Positions 35,282 through 45,904 of a stretch of 64,000 nt of DNA are shown here, piece by piece. The position numbers were made by a program, and so were the translations under genes. This stretch comes from Micropterix aruncella (Eukaryota > Arthropoda > Insecta > Lepidoptera > Micropterigidae). Position 1 is the stretch's first letter. Each line of letters begins with the position of its first letter. The stretch covers positions 5,120,952-5,184,951 of the forward strand of contig OX155976.1 of assembly GCA_944548615.1 (NCBI GenBank), in the 5' to 3' direction. The notes under the pieces were generated by a model, which was not told where the DNA came from, searched no databases, and saw only the letters and a list, made by a program, of their open reading frames with translations.

Positions 35282-36978
35282 TGTAACGTTCCCCGATTAA
35301 GAAAAAGCCTGTTGTTAGGTCATGGAAAAATATCTTTCTTGGAATCTAGGATTGCCGTGGAAAAAGAGGTGTAATGGTTTAATGATGTGTGTATGTGGGC
35401 GCCACCACGGAAATCTTGGATGATTAGGGATTCGGGTCGTTACGAGAAAAAGCAGGCGTGGTCGCTGCCTGACCTTGAACGCCGCAGAAGGGGATACGCG
35501 ACAGGATCTGGGACCGCGGTAGCTCAGTGGAAAGGGTCGTGGTGAACCCAAGGAATCCTGCGCGGAGAAAAAGGAGAGCTTCTGGAGGAGAAGGACAGCC
35601 TTGCTTCTATTGTGATAAAAGGGGAAAACTAGGGAAAGGAGAGTGGAGGAGTAATAAATAGGGATATAATAAGTACTTACTGTGGGCTTATCACCTAATC
35701 TGGAAAATAAAATAGATATTCGACCGCTGTGAAGTCGCGAGCGATCTGAGCTGTCAGATTCGCTGCGCGGGCGGTCTCTGCGCCGATGTATTGCGGCGGG
35801 CTTCGCGCCGATCCGGAACAGTTAGTCTCGTATATTATCAATCTGAGTCTGTACCATTTATACCATAAATCAAGAATAGAATTTCTCTCCGGGTGCGAGA
35901 GATTAACCCTTTTAAGAGAAAAACTCAAAGTAGGATACAAGGTTTATTGCTCATAAATTACAGGATTTTATCTCATTCGATTTAAGTATATTAAAATATG
36001 TATTCGGGAGGACTTCTAGAACCTTCGCAAGCCCTTCGGAGCGGAGGAATCACCGGAGCGTGCGTGAAAAGTCACGGTAGGTAGGTCGCTAAACTCACGG
36101 TAGGTGGGTGCTTACGGGTATTATGGGGAATTTCGGGAGGAATTCTGGGATCACCTCTACGGATATGCTTTTATATTGTTATTATTTGTATAAAGGAGAC
36201 TTTGAAAAGGGGGAGAACCTTCAACAACCGCCGGCGCGGGAACTTGCGTTACGTCGGTCTGGCGCGTTCTCTGAAACGTACCACGGTTTCACGGGAATTA
36301 CGCGCCGAGCCCTTGGACTCTCTCTCTCGCGCTTGGCTGGGTTGAGTAGTGCTTCTAATGACGATTAAACGGGAAAAATGCCCTAAGGCGAACTATAGAG
36401 AGCGCTCTTGCACTAGATTCGAATGATTGGATTCTTTAATATGAAATATAATAATTATTATCTGAGCTCTGGGGGGTTTTAAAGTTTGGGGAGTCAGAAA
36501 AACGTGAACCCTAGAAACTCGCCTGATATGGAAGGTAGGTCCCTCGGAGGCTGGGGTTCGTTGCGGCTGACTGCGGGATTTGCGCACTGATGTCGCCCGT
36601 TGAAACTATGGATTCTTGACGAACTTTAAAACGTGTCACTGCAGCTCCGTTTTGCGATAAAATGTGAGCCGCTGGGGACTTGACCCCCAGCGGCCACGGG
36701 CACTTCCGCTGCGTTCGGCGGTTCAAAACTAAGAGAGGGTATCAAAATTGGGCGCTCGATCCGGTCGGTTTTTAATTTAGTATTCTGGCAATTTTTGCCG
36801 CCGAATCCGACTAGGGTGTGCGATGTTATATCGCATGATGCGATTACGGCAACGATCGGAAGTCGAGATAATATATTTATGTGCCGATTGAATTGTGGCT
36901 AAGTATAAAGTGAATTATATGAGAGTTTTGCTAATGTATTTTAAAGAGGTAAAATCCCGTGACGAGTAGTTCGTCACA
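35282..36978 (+). repeat. 3' LTR (1,697 bp)
   Basis: Same length and ends as the 5' LTR. It is preceded by GGGCGTCAATTTC and followed by the AGTT target duplication and the LINE start codon. Confidence 0.95.
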
Positions 36979-36982
36979 AGTT

Positions 36983-38262
36983 ATGGATTTAATTAAACTT
37001 ATTGATACAAACTCCAGCGCAAATTGTTCTTATGTCACATCAGATGTCAATGCCTGCAGGCGAATTCTAGTAGGGGGCTGCGCACTCAAAATGCTAAGCC
37101 TAAATATAAGAAGCCTCCATAAAAATATTGACAATCTTCTAGTTATGATACAAGATCTGGCTATTGATTTTGATGTCCTAGTTTTAACAGAGGCGTGGAT
37201 TAGCAATAACTTTAATACGATTCAACTACCTGGCTACATTTCCTTTTACACAACATTTAATACTTTGAAGAATGACGGTGTCGTCATATACGTTAGTGAC
37301 AAATTCTCCAACAAACTGTTAGTAAAGGAGATACGTCTGGATGGAGCAAACTGCCTAAGCATACATCTAAACGATGACTTAAATATTATAGCCATTTACA
37401 GAAGCCCCTCGACGCGTAATATTCAGAAATTCCTACTAAGTTTAGATAGTGTTCTGAAAACATTGCAAAATCTTAAGCATATAATTCTGACAGGGGACCT
37501 AAATATATCAATCAAAGGCAAAAAACATCCACAGGCAGACGAGTATTTGGGTCTGCTTACGGTCCATGGCCTCCGCAGCCTCGTAGAAGCACCGACAAGA
37601 GAAATCAATAGTTCTAGTAGCTGTATTGATCACATTATGTGTCGTTCAAATTTTGCGACATCTTCTATTGTATACCAGACTTCTATTACTGACCACCATG
37701 CTCTACTGTTTAAACTCGCTGATCACTCGATTTCAGATTCTTCAACCAAAAAACTTGGATCATACGCAAAAACAAGTCTAGATCCGATAAAACTCCAAAA
37801 TGACATTGCTAATGCAGACTGGTCGCAGGTATACAACGCCTCAAACGTAAATACGTCATGTAAATTATTTGTCAATAAATTAAACGAAATAATAAACGAA
37901 AATAGATCTACAAAAATCATCAAAATTAAACATAAACAAAAAATATTCAAACCTTGGATCACCAAAGGACTCCTTTTTTGCATCCATAAACGTGATAGAC
38001 TACATTTAGCAGCACGACGAAGTCCCGATAATTTAATACTAAAAGAGAAAGCAAGACAATATCGAAATCTATGCAATAAAATTATACACAAAACTAAAGT
38101 AAGATTTTACAAAAACAAAATAGAGGAATCAAATGGGGACTTGAGAAAAACATGGCAAGTAATTACCGAAATCTCGAGCAGAGCCAGTCCTAAGGTTAAG
38201 GTAGATGTTATTAATACGGGTAACGAAATATTATCTAGTAATGAGATATCACAGACTTGCAG
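36983..38262 (+). CDS. LINE ORF, endonuclease part (frame 1)
   Basis: The start MDLIKLIDT is the first ATG after an in-frame stop in the pre-insertion sequence; an apparent upstream extension lies in the LTR and is an artefact. Residues about 37-250 form an apurinic-like (exonuclease/endonuclease/phosphatase) endonuclease: LSLNIRSLHKN, LVLTEAW, AIYRSPS, LTGDLNI, CIDHIMCR and ITDHHALL, all the expected catalytic blocks. The rest is the linker to RT. The frame is lost by a single-base shift at about 38,240-38,262 (the frame runs on to 38,338 without homology). This protein nicks target DNA to prime reverse transcription. Nearly intact, but its own start region was separated from its leader by the LTR insertion. 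Confidence 0.85.
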
Positions 38263-39947
38263 ACTATGTCAACAATCATTTTGCCAGTGTTGGCAAACGA
38301 TTAGCTACGGACATATTGAGCAGATCAAGCTCTACTAATGTATCTCCACCAATAACCTCGAGTCCCGTATCTTTGTTTCTACGACCGACTACGCCAAAGG
38401 AAGTGGCTAGTATAATAACCTCTTTAAAAAATAATTCTTCTGCAGGTATCGATAATCTGAATGCAGGTTTATTCAAAACATCAAAAAATGAGTTAAGTGA
38501 GCCCATAGCACATATTATAAACGCCAGTTTTAGAGAGGGGATATTTCCTGACAATTTAAAATGTGCAAAAATTGTTCCAATATTTAAAAGTGGAAACAAG
38601 CAGGATATTTCCAACTATAGGCCTATTTCAATCCTTAGCACATTATCGAAGATAATAGAAAAAATAGTAAAAATTAGGTTTTTGAAATACCTGAACGAAA
38701 ACAACATTTTGTCAAACAATCAATTCGGTTTCAGAGAGGGAATGGGGACTACGGATGCCATTGCAAATGTGACAAATACAATTACTAATATCCTGGACAA
38801 AGGCAACAAGTGTTTAGCCATATTTTTAGATCTCGCTAAGGCTTTCGATACGGTTTCGCATGAGAAACTATTACTGAGACTAAGAGACATTGGTTGTGTA
38901 GCAGTCGCTCTAGATTGGTTCAAGAGCTATCTGTCAAATAGAACGCAAATCACGGCTATACATAATACTGTCAGTAATCCTGTCGATATATCGTTTGGGG
39001 TACCTCAAGGGAGTGTGCTCGGGCCTATTCTATTTCTAATTTATATTAATAACCTATGTGACCTAGTAGGGAAAACCATATCTTTTGCCGACGACACTGC
39101 AATTATATTCGAAGGTGAAGACTGGAAAACGACCTTTGATAAAGCCAACAGAGGCATGCATATAGTTAGGAATTGGTTGGATAACTCGCTGCTTAGTCTA
39201 AATATAGAAAAAACAAAATTAATTACCTTTAGTAATAATATTAAAGGCCAACCCCCATCGGAGCACAGCGTCATTATTCATACATGTAATAGACAAATTG
39301 GTTGCAGCTGTCATACTTTAGAAAGAGTGGAATCGACAAAATATCTAGGCATCACCGTAGATAACAAACTAAGATGGCAAGAACATATAGATTTATTAGC
39401 AACTAAAGTTCGTAAACTGGGATATACCTTCAAAGAGGTAAGAAATATTTTAGACCCGAGAACACTAAAAAGCGTTTATTATGCATTGTGTGAAAGTATC
39501 TTGAGCTACGGGGTGATAGGATGGGGCGGTTGTTCTAAGACCATTCTTTACCCCTTAGATTTTGCACAAAAGTCGATTTTAAAGATTCTCATGCGAAAGC
39601 CGTATCGATATCCTTCGGAAGATCTTTTCAAGGAGTATAATGTGTTGGATACCAAGCAACTATATTTAAAAGCCACACTCTCCTATACTAAGTTTGACCA
39701 AATAAATATTTTTTCTCAAAGTACCATAAGAACGAGGTATTCCAAAGACCGCAATATAATAGTACCCAGAAGGAATACTGCTTTTGGTCAGCGCTCCTAT
39801 ACATTCATAGCCCCAAGGTTTTTCAATGCTCTTCCTGGTGATATAAAATCGACGCAAAATAAGACCCAGTTTAAAAGGCTACTTACAAAATGGCTTATAA
39901 AAGAGGGACGACAAAAAATCACAAAAATATTGGACATTATATATTAA
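38250..39947 (+). CDS. LINE ORF, reverse transcriptase part (frame 2)
   Basis: Homology begins at RLADYVNNHFASVGKRLA. It contains the full RT: NNSSAGIDNLNAGLFK, SNYRPIS, NQFGFREGMGTTDAI, catalytic LDLAKAFDTVSHEK, FGVPQGSVLGPILFLIYINN, catalytic FADDTAIIF, and IEKTKLITFS. The post-RT region follows (STKYLGI, LSYGVIGWGG, APRFFNALP, FKRLLTKWLIKEG), with a stop at 39,947. There is no RNase H. All catalytic Asp are present, so apart from the one frameshift upstream the enzyme looks functional. The Helitron-borne fragment at 7-8.4 kb belongs to the same family. Family rank (Jockey, CR1 or Daphne clade) needs a tree. Confidence 0.9.
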   Translation, partial: HRLADYVNNHFASVGKRLATDILSRSSSTNVSPPITSSPVSLFLRPTTPKEVASIITSLKNNSSAGIDNLNAGLFKTSKNELSEPIAHIINASFREGIFPDNLKCAKIVPIFKSGNKQDISNYRPISILSTLSKIIEKIVKIRFLKYLNENNILSNNQFGFREGMGTTDAIANVTNTITNILDKGNKCLAIFLDLAKAFDTVSHEKLLLRLRDIGCVAVALDWFKSYLSNRTQITAIHNTVSNPVDISFGVPQGSVLGPILFLIYINNLCDLVGKTISFADDTAIIFEGEDWKTTFDKANRGMHIVRNWLDNSLLSLNIEKTKLITFSNNIKGQPPSEHSVIIHTCNRQIGCSCHTLERVESTKYLGITVDNKLRWQEHIDLLATKVRKLGYTFKEVRNILDPRTLKSVYYALCESILSYGVIGWGGCSKTILYPLDFAQKSILKILMRKPYRYPSEDLFKEYNVLDTKQLYLKATLSYTKFDQINIFSQSTIRTRYSKDRNIIVPRRNTAFGQRSYTFIAPRFFNALPGDIKSTQNKTQFKRLLTKWLIKEGRQKITKILDIIY

Positions 39948-40474
39948 TATACTAATTCGAACACATTAATATTTAGAATTTTATGTTATACTATATTTTA
40001 TATCATATTAAAATTACTTTTTATTATTGTATTTAATATTATTATTTTTAAATATATCTGTATGTGTATGTATGTATGTATATATGTGTATATATATTCT
40101 TAATCTTAGTTACATGTTTATTTTCTACTCCTAATTTTAAGTATTTAATAGTTTTTAAGGTAGTTGTTGCATGTTTATTCTTTTGTGACCAAATAATTAT
40201 TTTATTACGACAATTTATTATTATTTTTTTTTTTTTTTTGTTACAAAAATATTTTGTTTTTGTAATAATCACAATTATGAACAAGCACGCACAAAATTAA
40301 ACGTTCACCTTAGAACAGGTCCCGGCCTAGTTAGGTGGCGTTGTCACTGGACTTTGCTATGTATTCATTTTCTGCTATTTATTCAATGTTTAAAATATTT
40401 AATGCATAGTTCCTAAGATAAAATTGTTTTAAATTATTCTTGAATTACTTAAATAAATAAATAAATAAATAAAA
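39948..40474 (+). other. LINE 3' UTR and tail
   Basis: AT-rich, with a T-tract at 40,229 and ending in repeated AAAT units directly against the satellite. Confidence 0.8.
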
Positions 40475-41001
40475 TTTATATAGGTTTAAAAAATCGTCTA
40501 AAAATCTTTGGCTTCTAAAATGTTTCTTTGTCCTTTGACTTCGCCGGCGTAGAAGAGTTGCCGAAACGTACTATGGCATCGAGCAATTTAATACTCTATA
40601 TAATCAATGGTATTATCAATCGGCTCTCGTAGGCAAAATATGATATTTTAAATAACTTCACATTCTGCATGTATTCTGCCTGCTGAATACACGACTGAGC
40701 GGGCGCTTCGATTCATATTGACGCGATGACCAACAAACAGCATTTTCTTTTTATTTATATAGGTTTAAAAAATCGTCTAAAAATCTTTGGCTTCTAAAAT
40801 GTTTCTTTGTCCTTTGACTTCGCCGGCGTAGAAGAGTTGCCGAAACGTACTATGGCATCGAGCAATTTAATACTCTATATAATCAATGGTATTATCAATC
40901 GGCTCTCGTAGGCAAAATATGATATTTTGTATAACTTCACATTCTGCATGTATTCTGCCTGCTGAATACACGACTGAGCGGGCGCTTCGATTCATATTGA
41001 C
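40475..41001 (+). repeat. 279-bp satellite, right part
   Basis: It resumes at satellite unit position 32 (TTTATATAGG), completes that unit, and has one more whole unit from 40,723 to about 41,001. Together with the left part this gives an ancestral array of five units. Confidence 0.9.
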
Positions 41002-41207
41002 ACACTTTTTAAGTGGATTCGTTGCAATGTTGCCTACCTATACACTTCCTACATACCTACTTATCTATAAACTACCCTATACGTTCAGTGAAAGCCGACG
41101 CACAGTGGTAACGAAAACTCAATGTGATTTTTTATTGCCATTTGTCCGTAACAAGTTGAGTTGAAAGACTCGATCCTACGTATATTTTATTTGATGTATA
41201 TGTATAA
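41002..41207. other. Unassigned region
   Basis: Nothing supported. Confidence 0.4.
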
Positions 41208-41208
41208 T

Positions 41209-41466
41209 GGGCTCGATTGCGTTTCTTTGTGAACAAAAATAGAAATTATTTCATGTAAACGAGACAGAGCAGTATGTCAGAGCGAAATGTGAAATGAACG
41301 ACTGTCACTGTCAGAAATGTGTCCAAATTTATTTGGACGAGTATAAGTTCGTCAGGAAGTTTTTATCGACGATCGTTCGTTACATATTCCGCTCTAACGT
41401 ATTCCTCTATTTCGTTCGTTTGAAGTAATTTCAGTTTTAGTTCACAACGAAGCACAATCGGGCCCA
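41209..41466. mobile_element. MITE family V, copy 1
   Basis: The termini GGGCTCGATTGCGTTTC and (inverted) GGGCCCGATTGTGCTTC extend into inverted repeats of about 60-70 bp (GTGAAC, GAACGAGACAGAG). Copy 2 at 55.4 kb has the same ends. It is non-coding. Confidence 0.8.
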
Positions 41467-42300
41467 ATCATGTATAATTTAGATTAATATGTATTGTATA
41501 TGTTATGTATATATTCTGTGTATATGCTTTCGTGTATTTTTATTAATCGCAAATGAATTATGTAATGTTATCGTATTCTTTGAAGCCCATGATAAATTAA
41601 AAAAAATTGCCACAAACAAACGTAATTACTACTGTTGGCGCGCGACGTCTGAACATTTTTAAGAAATGTTTATGGAATGTCCTAGTGCTAGACTATGTCG
41701 ATATTATGTTATCGTTATCGGTAATAATATCGTTCGGTAATGGTAATACCAATCATAACATCGTTATCGGTAATTATGAAATGGTTTATTTAAAATCGTA
41801 GTAGGTATTTGCTGGTTGGCTGGAGGATATTGCCATGTATGGCAATACGCCCGCCTTTTGTAGCCGCTGTGGTAAATAAAGAGTTTTTATTGTTATTACT
41901 ATTATAACATAATTTTTTGCTTTAAACAAGGAAATCGTATGATCAAGTAACTTTCTGGCATGCTTTTTATAAAAAATTTCATATTAGTGAGAGATTAACA
42001 AAAATATGAAAAACCCGGCAATCTATTATACAACTTGACGGTTAATGTGGGGTTTTCAAAATGTTTTCAATGGCACTTATGTCATGATTGCCTGGCCTGG
42101 CTATATTGAAAATTCTCTCTTTTTTCGGAATTGAATATCGTCGCTCGATATCTGAGATTTCGTGCATGCCAACAAGCGAACCTTTGAGGACATGGAAAAA
42201 CTGGGCAACCACGGTTCACGAGTGTATTTTCTAGTTGTGTAAACCGGACAAATTAAAAAAAGAACATTACTTTACTGTACTGCCGATTTCCTGCAGCTTA
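41467..42300. other. Unassigned region
   Basis: A small cluster of ATCGTTATCGGTAAT-like repeats lies at 41,697-41,775, and a retroelement-like 3' end (ACGCCCGCCTTTTGTAG followed by AATAAAG) at 41,830-41,900. There is no gene. Confidence 0.4.
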
Positions 42301-42307
42301 GGCCATA

Positions 42308-43000
42308 GCGAACGGTTTTGTACAGCTTGGGCCATAAGATCCATTATGCCTATAAGGCTACCCATAAGGCTACCCCGGACAAGACTCTCGCGTCTCAGGC
42401 CTCACGGCTGGTGGATCTATTGCTCCTGGGGATTTTCTCCCGGCGCTACTGAACGGTTTGCGGACCTTTCGGCGACGCCACTCGGTTGTGCACTCTGACT
42501 ATTTGCTGAAGGAGTCTAGAGACTATGGAAATATACTGTCTCTTAAGCAGCGGGGGTGGATTTTGACCTGTTGTCATGCCATTCTTAAAATGACCTATCG
42601 GCCACCCGATCCCGAGTGGTAAACGGGCAAAGGACGCCTAGGTCCGCGGTACATTATTATTGAATTACCGCTGATATTTTATTTATTTATTTTATTTTAC
42701 AACAGGTAGAGAGAGGCCATCCGTAACCGGTCGGGAGGAAGGAGGTATCCTGATGGTTAATTCCAGCCGGAGATATCCTTCCAAAACTGGTAGTCAGGGC
42801 GTGTTTTGCCGGCTGCCCGCTGAGTTCCTTTCTCGGTGCCTCGGCGTACAGCGTTGGCCTCTGTCGGTCATGTTGGATAAGCTAGACAGTAGATTTGTAA
42901 GACAAGTCATCTACACTCACCTCACGAGACGATAAAACGATCACTATTGTTAAAATTTCTTGAGGTGACGAGTTCGCCCGTTATAGTTGACAACTCTAAC
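42308..43000 (+). mobile_element. Family R-like retroposon, divergent copy
   Basis: It is colinear with family R in its 3' half (GGCAAAGGACGCC; ACTCACCTCACGAGACGATA; GGTGACGAGTTCGCCC; GTTGACAACTCTAA). Its 5' part is of a different subtype, shared with the fragment at 55.7 kb (GTACAGCTTGGGCCATAAG). About 50 bp of TTTATTTTAT-rich sequence is inserted at 42,650-42,700. Confidence 0.65.
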
Positions 43001-44270
43001 TGTACCTACTACCGATTAAAACTGTCAATGAGTTGTTTGCGGGGAATTACTACTAAGCACGTAAGAGGTATCACCGAAGGTGTGCCTACGAGATGCCCCT
43101 GCAATGCGAATTACAAAAAAAACTAAGCGATTTGAGCCCTCGAGACATCGACAGAACGGATACGGAGCGTGATTTTACCAATAACACGGTATTTTGTCAT
43201 TGGTCATATATTGGTAATTATTTTGGCAATATCACCAATAGCAATAAAATCGCGCGTACGAGGTCTCGTAGATAGATCGACTACGATATCACAGTATACA
43301 GACGGTATCTTCTCCTAGAACAAAATTGAAATCGAAGTGAGGATGTCACGGGTCCTAAGAGATCGCAATAGCCGCCATATGACAGCTACTCTGCCGATGC
43401 AGATATTCAAACGTTCGAGAAACCAGCGCGTAACAGCAACAAAAGTTGTTTGCTCGCACCGTATCCCCGCATCGCCCTGCCGCTCAAGAGTGCGTTTACT
43501 GTTCTGTATATTGTGACGATATAGTATTATTATTTCCCCCTATTATTGATGTGGAACCACTGTGCGACATGACGCGCACACGCCCGAGCGACGACGTGAT
43601 TAGCTACACACTAATACGTTACATAACCATTTAAGGCTGTGTGGCACAAGAGGGTGTAGAGCCGGCGAAGGAAGCGGGGGGGGGGGGGGGATGACGTCAC
43701 GGCAACAGAGCCAGCCTAGCCCGCCGTCCTACTCGTGCTGTTCTATGACAAATCCTAAGCGAAAGAGTTTCCTTTCACTCAAACCGGGATAATGACACAT
43801 TCTCCTAGAGATTCTTCGCAGATAAGGGAGGAGGGGAAGGGGGGGGGGGGGTAAGGTTTATGTGATTACTCTTGAAAATCGATATTATATTATTATATTT
43901 TTGTTTATTCAAAGACTACTTAGGAATTATTTAAGGTAATGATTCTGCATTAATCCTAACTATACAGCGCCTGTTATAAGGAAGATTGCAGTTGAAAATA
44001 TAATACGAAATCGGGTTGACTTTATAAATAGGTTTATTAACAAATTTACAGCCTGATTTTACTCGTACTTACTGTGAATTAGAGCAGCTGACAATCAACA
44101 GCACTTCAGTCTACCATTGGCAATGGCGGTTGTAACATCGCCCAAAACGTCGAGTGCTTCAAAATTCCCTCTTTAAATTCGGTTTTTTTACCTATTTGAA
44201 ATGTAATTTTATGAAAAAGATGTTTCTAATCTATGGTTTCATAATCTAAGATACAAATAAAAAAAAAATA
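43001..44270. other. Unassigned region with two G-tracts
   Basis: G-runs occur at about 43,677-43,690 and 43,840-43,852. Bases about 44,100-44,160 resemble one arm of the 9.1-kb hairpin (TGTAACATCGCCCAAAACGTCG). No coding feature is supported. Confidence 0.4.
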
Positions 44271-45257
44271 TACGTGTGGCACTCGGGGACTGCCGCGGTA
44301 AAGCTATTGCATAGCATTTTTTAACAACTTATGCAATTACATATATAATTTTTTTATGCAGTATTTTTTTTCTTTGATATAAGTGTTATAAGTGTTAATT
44401 AGTTAACTTGATGTAGGAAGCCTATTCGTCTAGTCACCCCCAATGTGACGTCAGGCAAGGAACGTCAGAGCAGACAAATGGTAATAATATACACGTAATA
44501 ATACACGTTACTTACCTATTTTTATATTTAATCTATACTTATTATTACTTATTATTAATCAAGTTACTTACCTAATTTCTATAATAATCTATTTTTCTCC
44601 AGTATACGGCGTTTATGTTGTAAACATTTTGATTTCCTGGGCATTTTGTTTTTAAATAACGTCATTTATTTCGTCTTCTTTCGGAACACAGCGTCAGAAT
44701 CCTACCGTGACAGTGGTCCGCGGTCATACTGTATTACTTCAATTTATTTCTGATATCAGATAACTGCGCTCTATCGGAAAACGTTAAAATTATTCAGAAT
44801 CATTTGCGGCTGCGGAAGCAAATGATTCGGAATAATTTAAACGTCTTCCGATAGAGCGCCGCGCACGAATTTTATTCGATAAAGCAAAAAAACGGATACT
44901 ATTCTTTGACTATTCGAAAAAAATCGTAGATAAAAAGATAGATAATTAAATTATCTTTCAAATGGTGCAGCTTTCATAATAATACGCCAGATAGTATTTG
45001 CGTAGTAGTCGTTTTTGTGTTCGGTTAGACCTAATTTCACATATTAATTACACTATGTAATATAAACAAAATCTAAAATATTCAAATCTAAGAATATTAG
45101 GAAAATGTTCTTGTTTAACATATATTTTTTTCGAATCGTAAGCAGTACTCGTTTAGACGTAATTATCAGTTTAAAATCATTAATTTTCGTTTAGAAATTT
45201 CCTCATTCTGTCGCCGCGCTGGCCTAGGCCCGCGATAAATGCTATGCAATAGCTTAA
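44271..45257 (-). mobile_element. Palindromic element J, copy 3, with about 400-bp insertion
   Basis: It is colinear with copy 2 except for about 44,345-44,750, which holds unrelated AT-rich sequence. The hairpin is at 44,766-44,861, and both ends are intact. Confidence 0.75.
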
Positions 45258-45904
45258 AAAACAAACAAGAGAATGAGATACTTCATATACTTCAAATAAG
45301 CAATTTAAATTACTTTCACAATAGAATCCACCCTAGTACGATCATTATCCTAATTGGGTAGTTTTAATGCATATACCTTTCTTGCTACTTTTTTTTCATA
45401 CTAAAGTATTATTGTTATTATTGCTATTTCTTTTCTTTTGTAGTTTTTTAAATATTTTGCATAAAAGCTTGATAAAGCTTGCATAAAAAGCCTTAGGGTA
45501 TATCTGCTCGGGCCGCGCATTTTCAATGCGCCGTCGTAGCGAATAGTCTCCGAGTTTTTTTACGAGTTAAAATAAATCGTTTATGTATAGATTGGAAACG
45601 AGGAAAGAATCGTTCGCGTGCGCGCGCAGGCAGGGCTCCTAAAAATACGTTAGATCCCGTTATAGATGTCGGCGCGGTCGATCGCGTGTCGATCGCTCGC
45701 GTCGATCGGCCGTCGAATGATTTAGAATGGATCGCGGTTTATAGATCCTCTGTTTAACGTTGATCAACGCATTTCTTCGGTGCGGCCGAATGATTTGTCT
45801 GGTGATTTCGCCCGCGGTAAACATAGTGCCTTGGCCGACGGGCGGATAACGCCGGCCTCGCGGGCGAGAAAACGTCCAAGGATCGGTCCGGAGATACGGA
45901 ACTT
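45258..45904. other. Unassigned region, GC-rich at 45.6-45.9 kb
   Basis: GATCG-rich sequence at 45,660-45,760 (GATCGCGTGTCGATCGC). No gene is recognised. Confidence 0.4.

Larger units (their letters stand above)
27034..36978 (+). mobile_element. LTR retrotransposon derivative without coding capacity (LARD-like), 9,945 bp
   Basis: Two direct 1,697-bp LTRs flank a 6,551-bp interior. The LTRs begin TG and end CA, and the element is bounded by AGTT on both sides (27,030-27,033 and 36,979-36,982), a 4-bp target duplication. No interior frame exceeds about 100 codons, and none resembles gag, protease, RT, RNase H or integrase. It must therefore have moved using proteins of another element. The interior is low-complexity: A-rich, TG-rich and with internal duplications. 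I see no convincing primer-binding site immediately after the 5' LTR. Strand is given by LTR order convention only. Confidence 0.85.
26381..40474 (+). mobile_element. LINE (EN-RT, Jockey/CR1-like) inserted in the satellite, split by an LTR element
   Basis: Satellite sequence stops at 26,380 and resumes at 40,475 with a 4-bp overlap (TTTA), the probable target duplication. The insertion starts with a hairpin (26,380-26,439) and an AT-rich leader, and has an EN-RT reading frame from 36,983. It ends in an A-rich tail of AAAT repeats (40,450-40,474). Without the LTR element it is about 4.15 kb. No separate ORF1 is recognisable in the 650-bp leader. Confidence 0.8.

Noticed and set aside
36959..36982. 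Extension of the LINE frame upstream into the LTR (starting at a GTG)
   Set aside because: Those codons are the end of the 3' LTR and the target duplication; the pre-insertion sequence has an in-frame stop before the ATG at 36,983.
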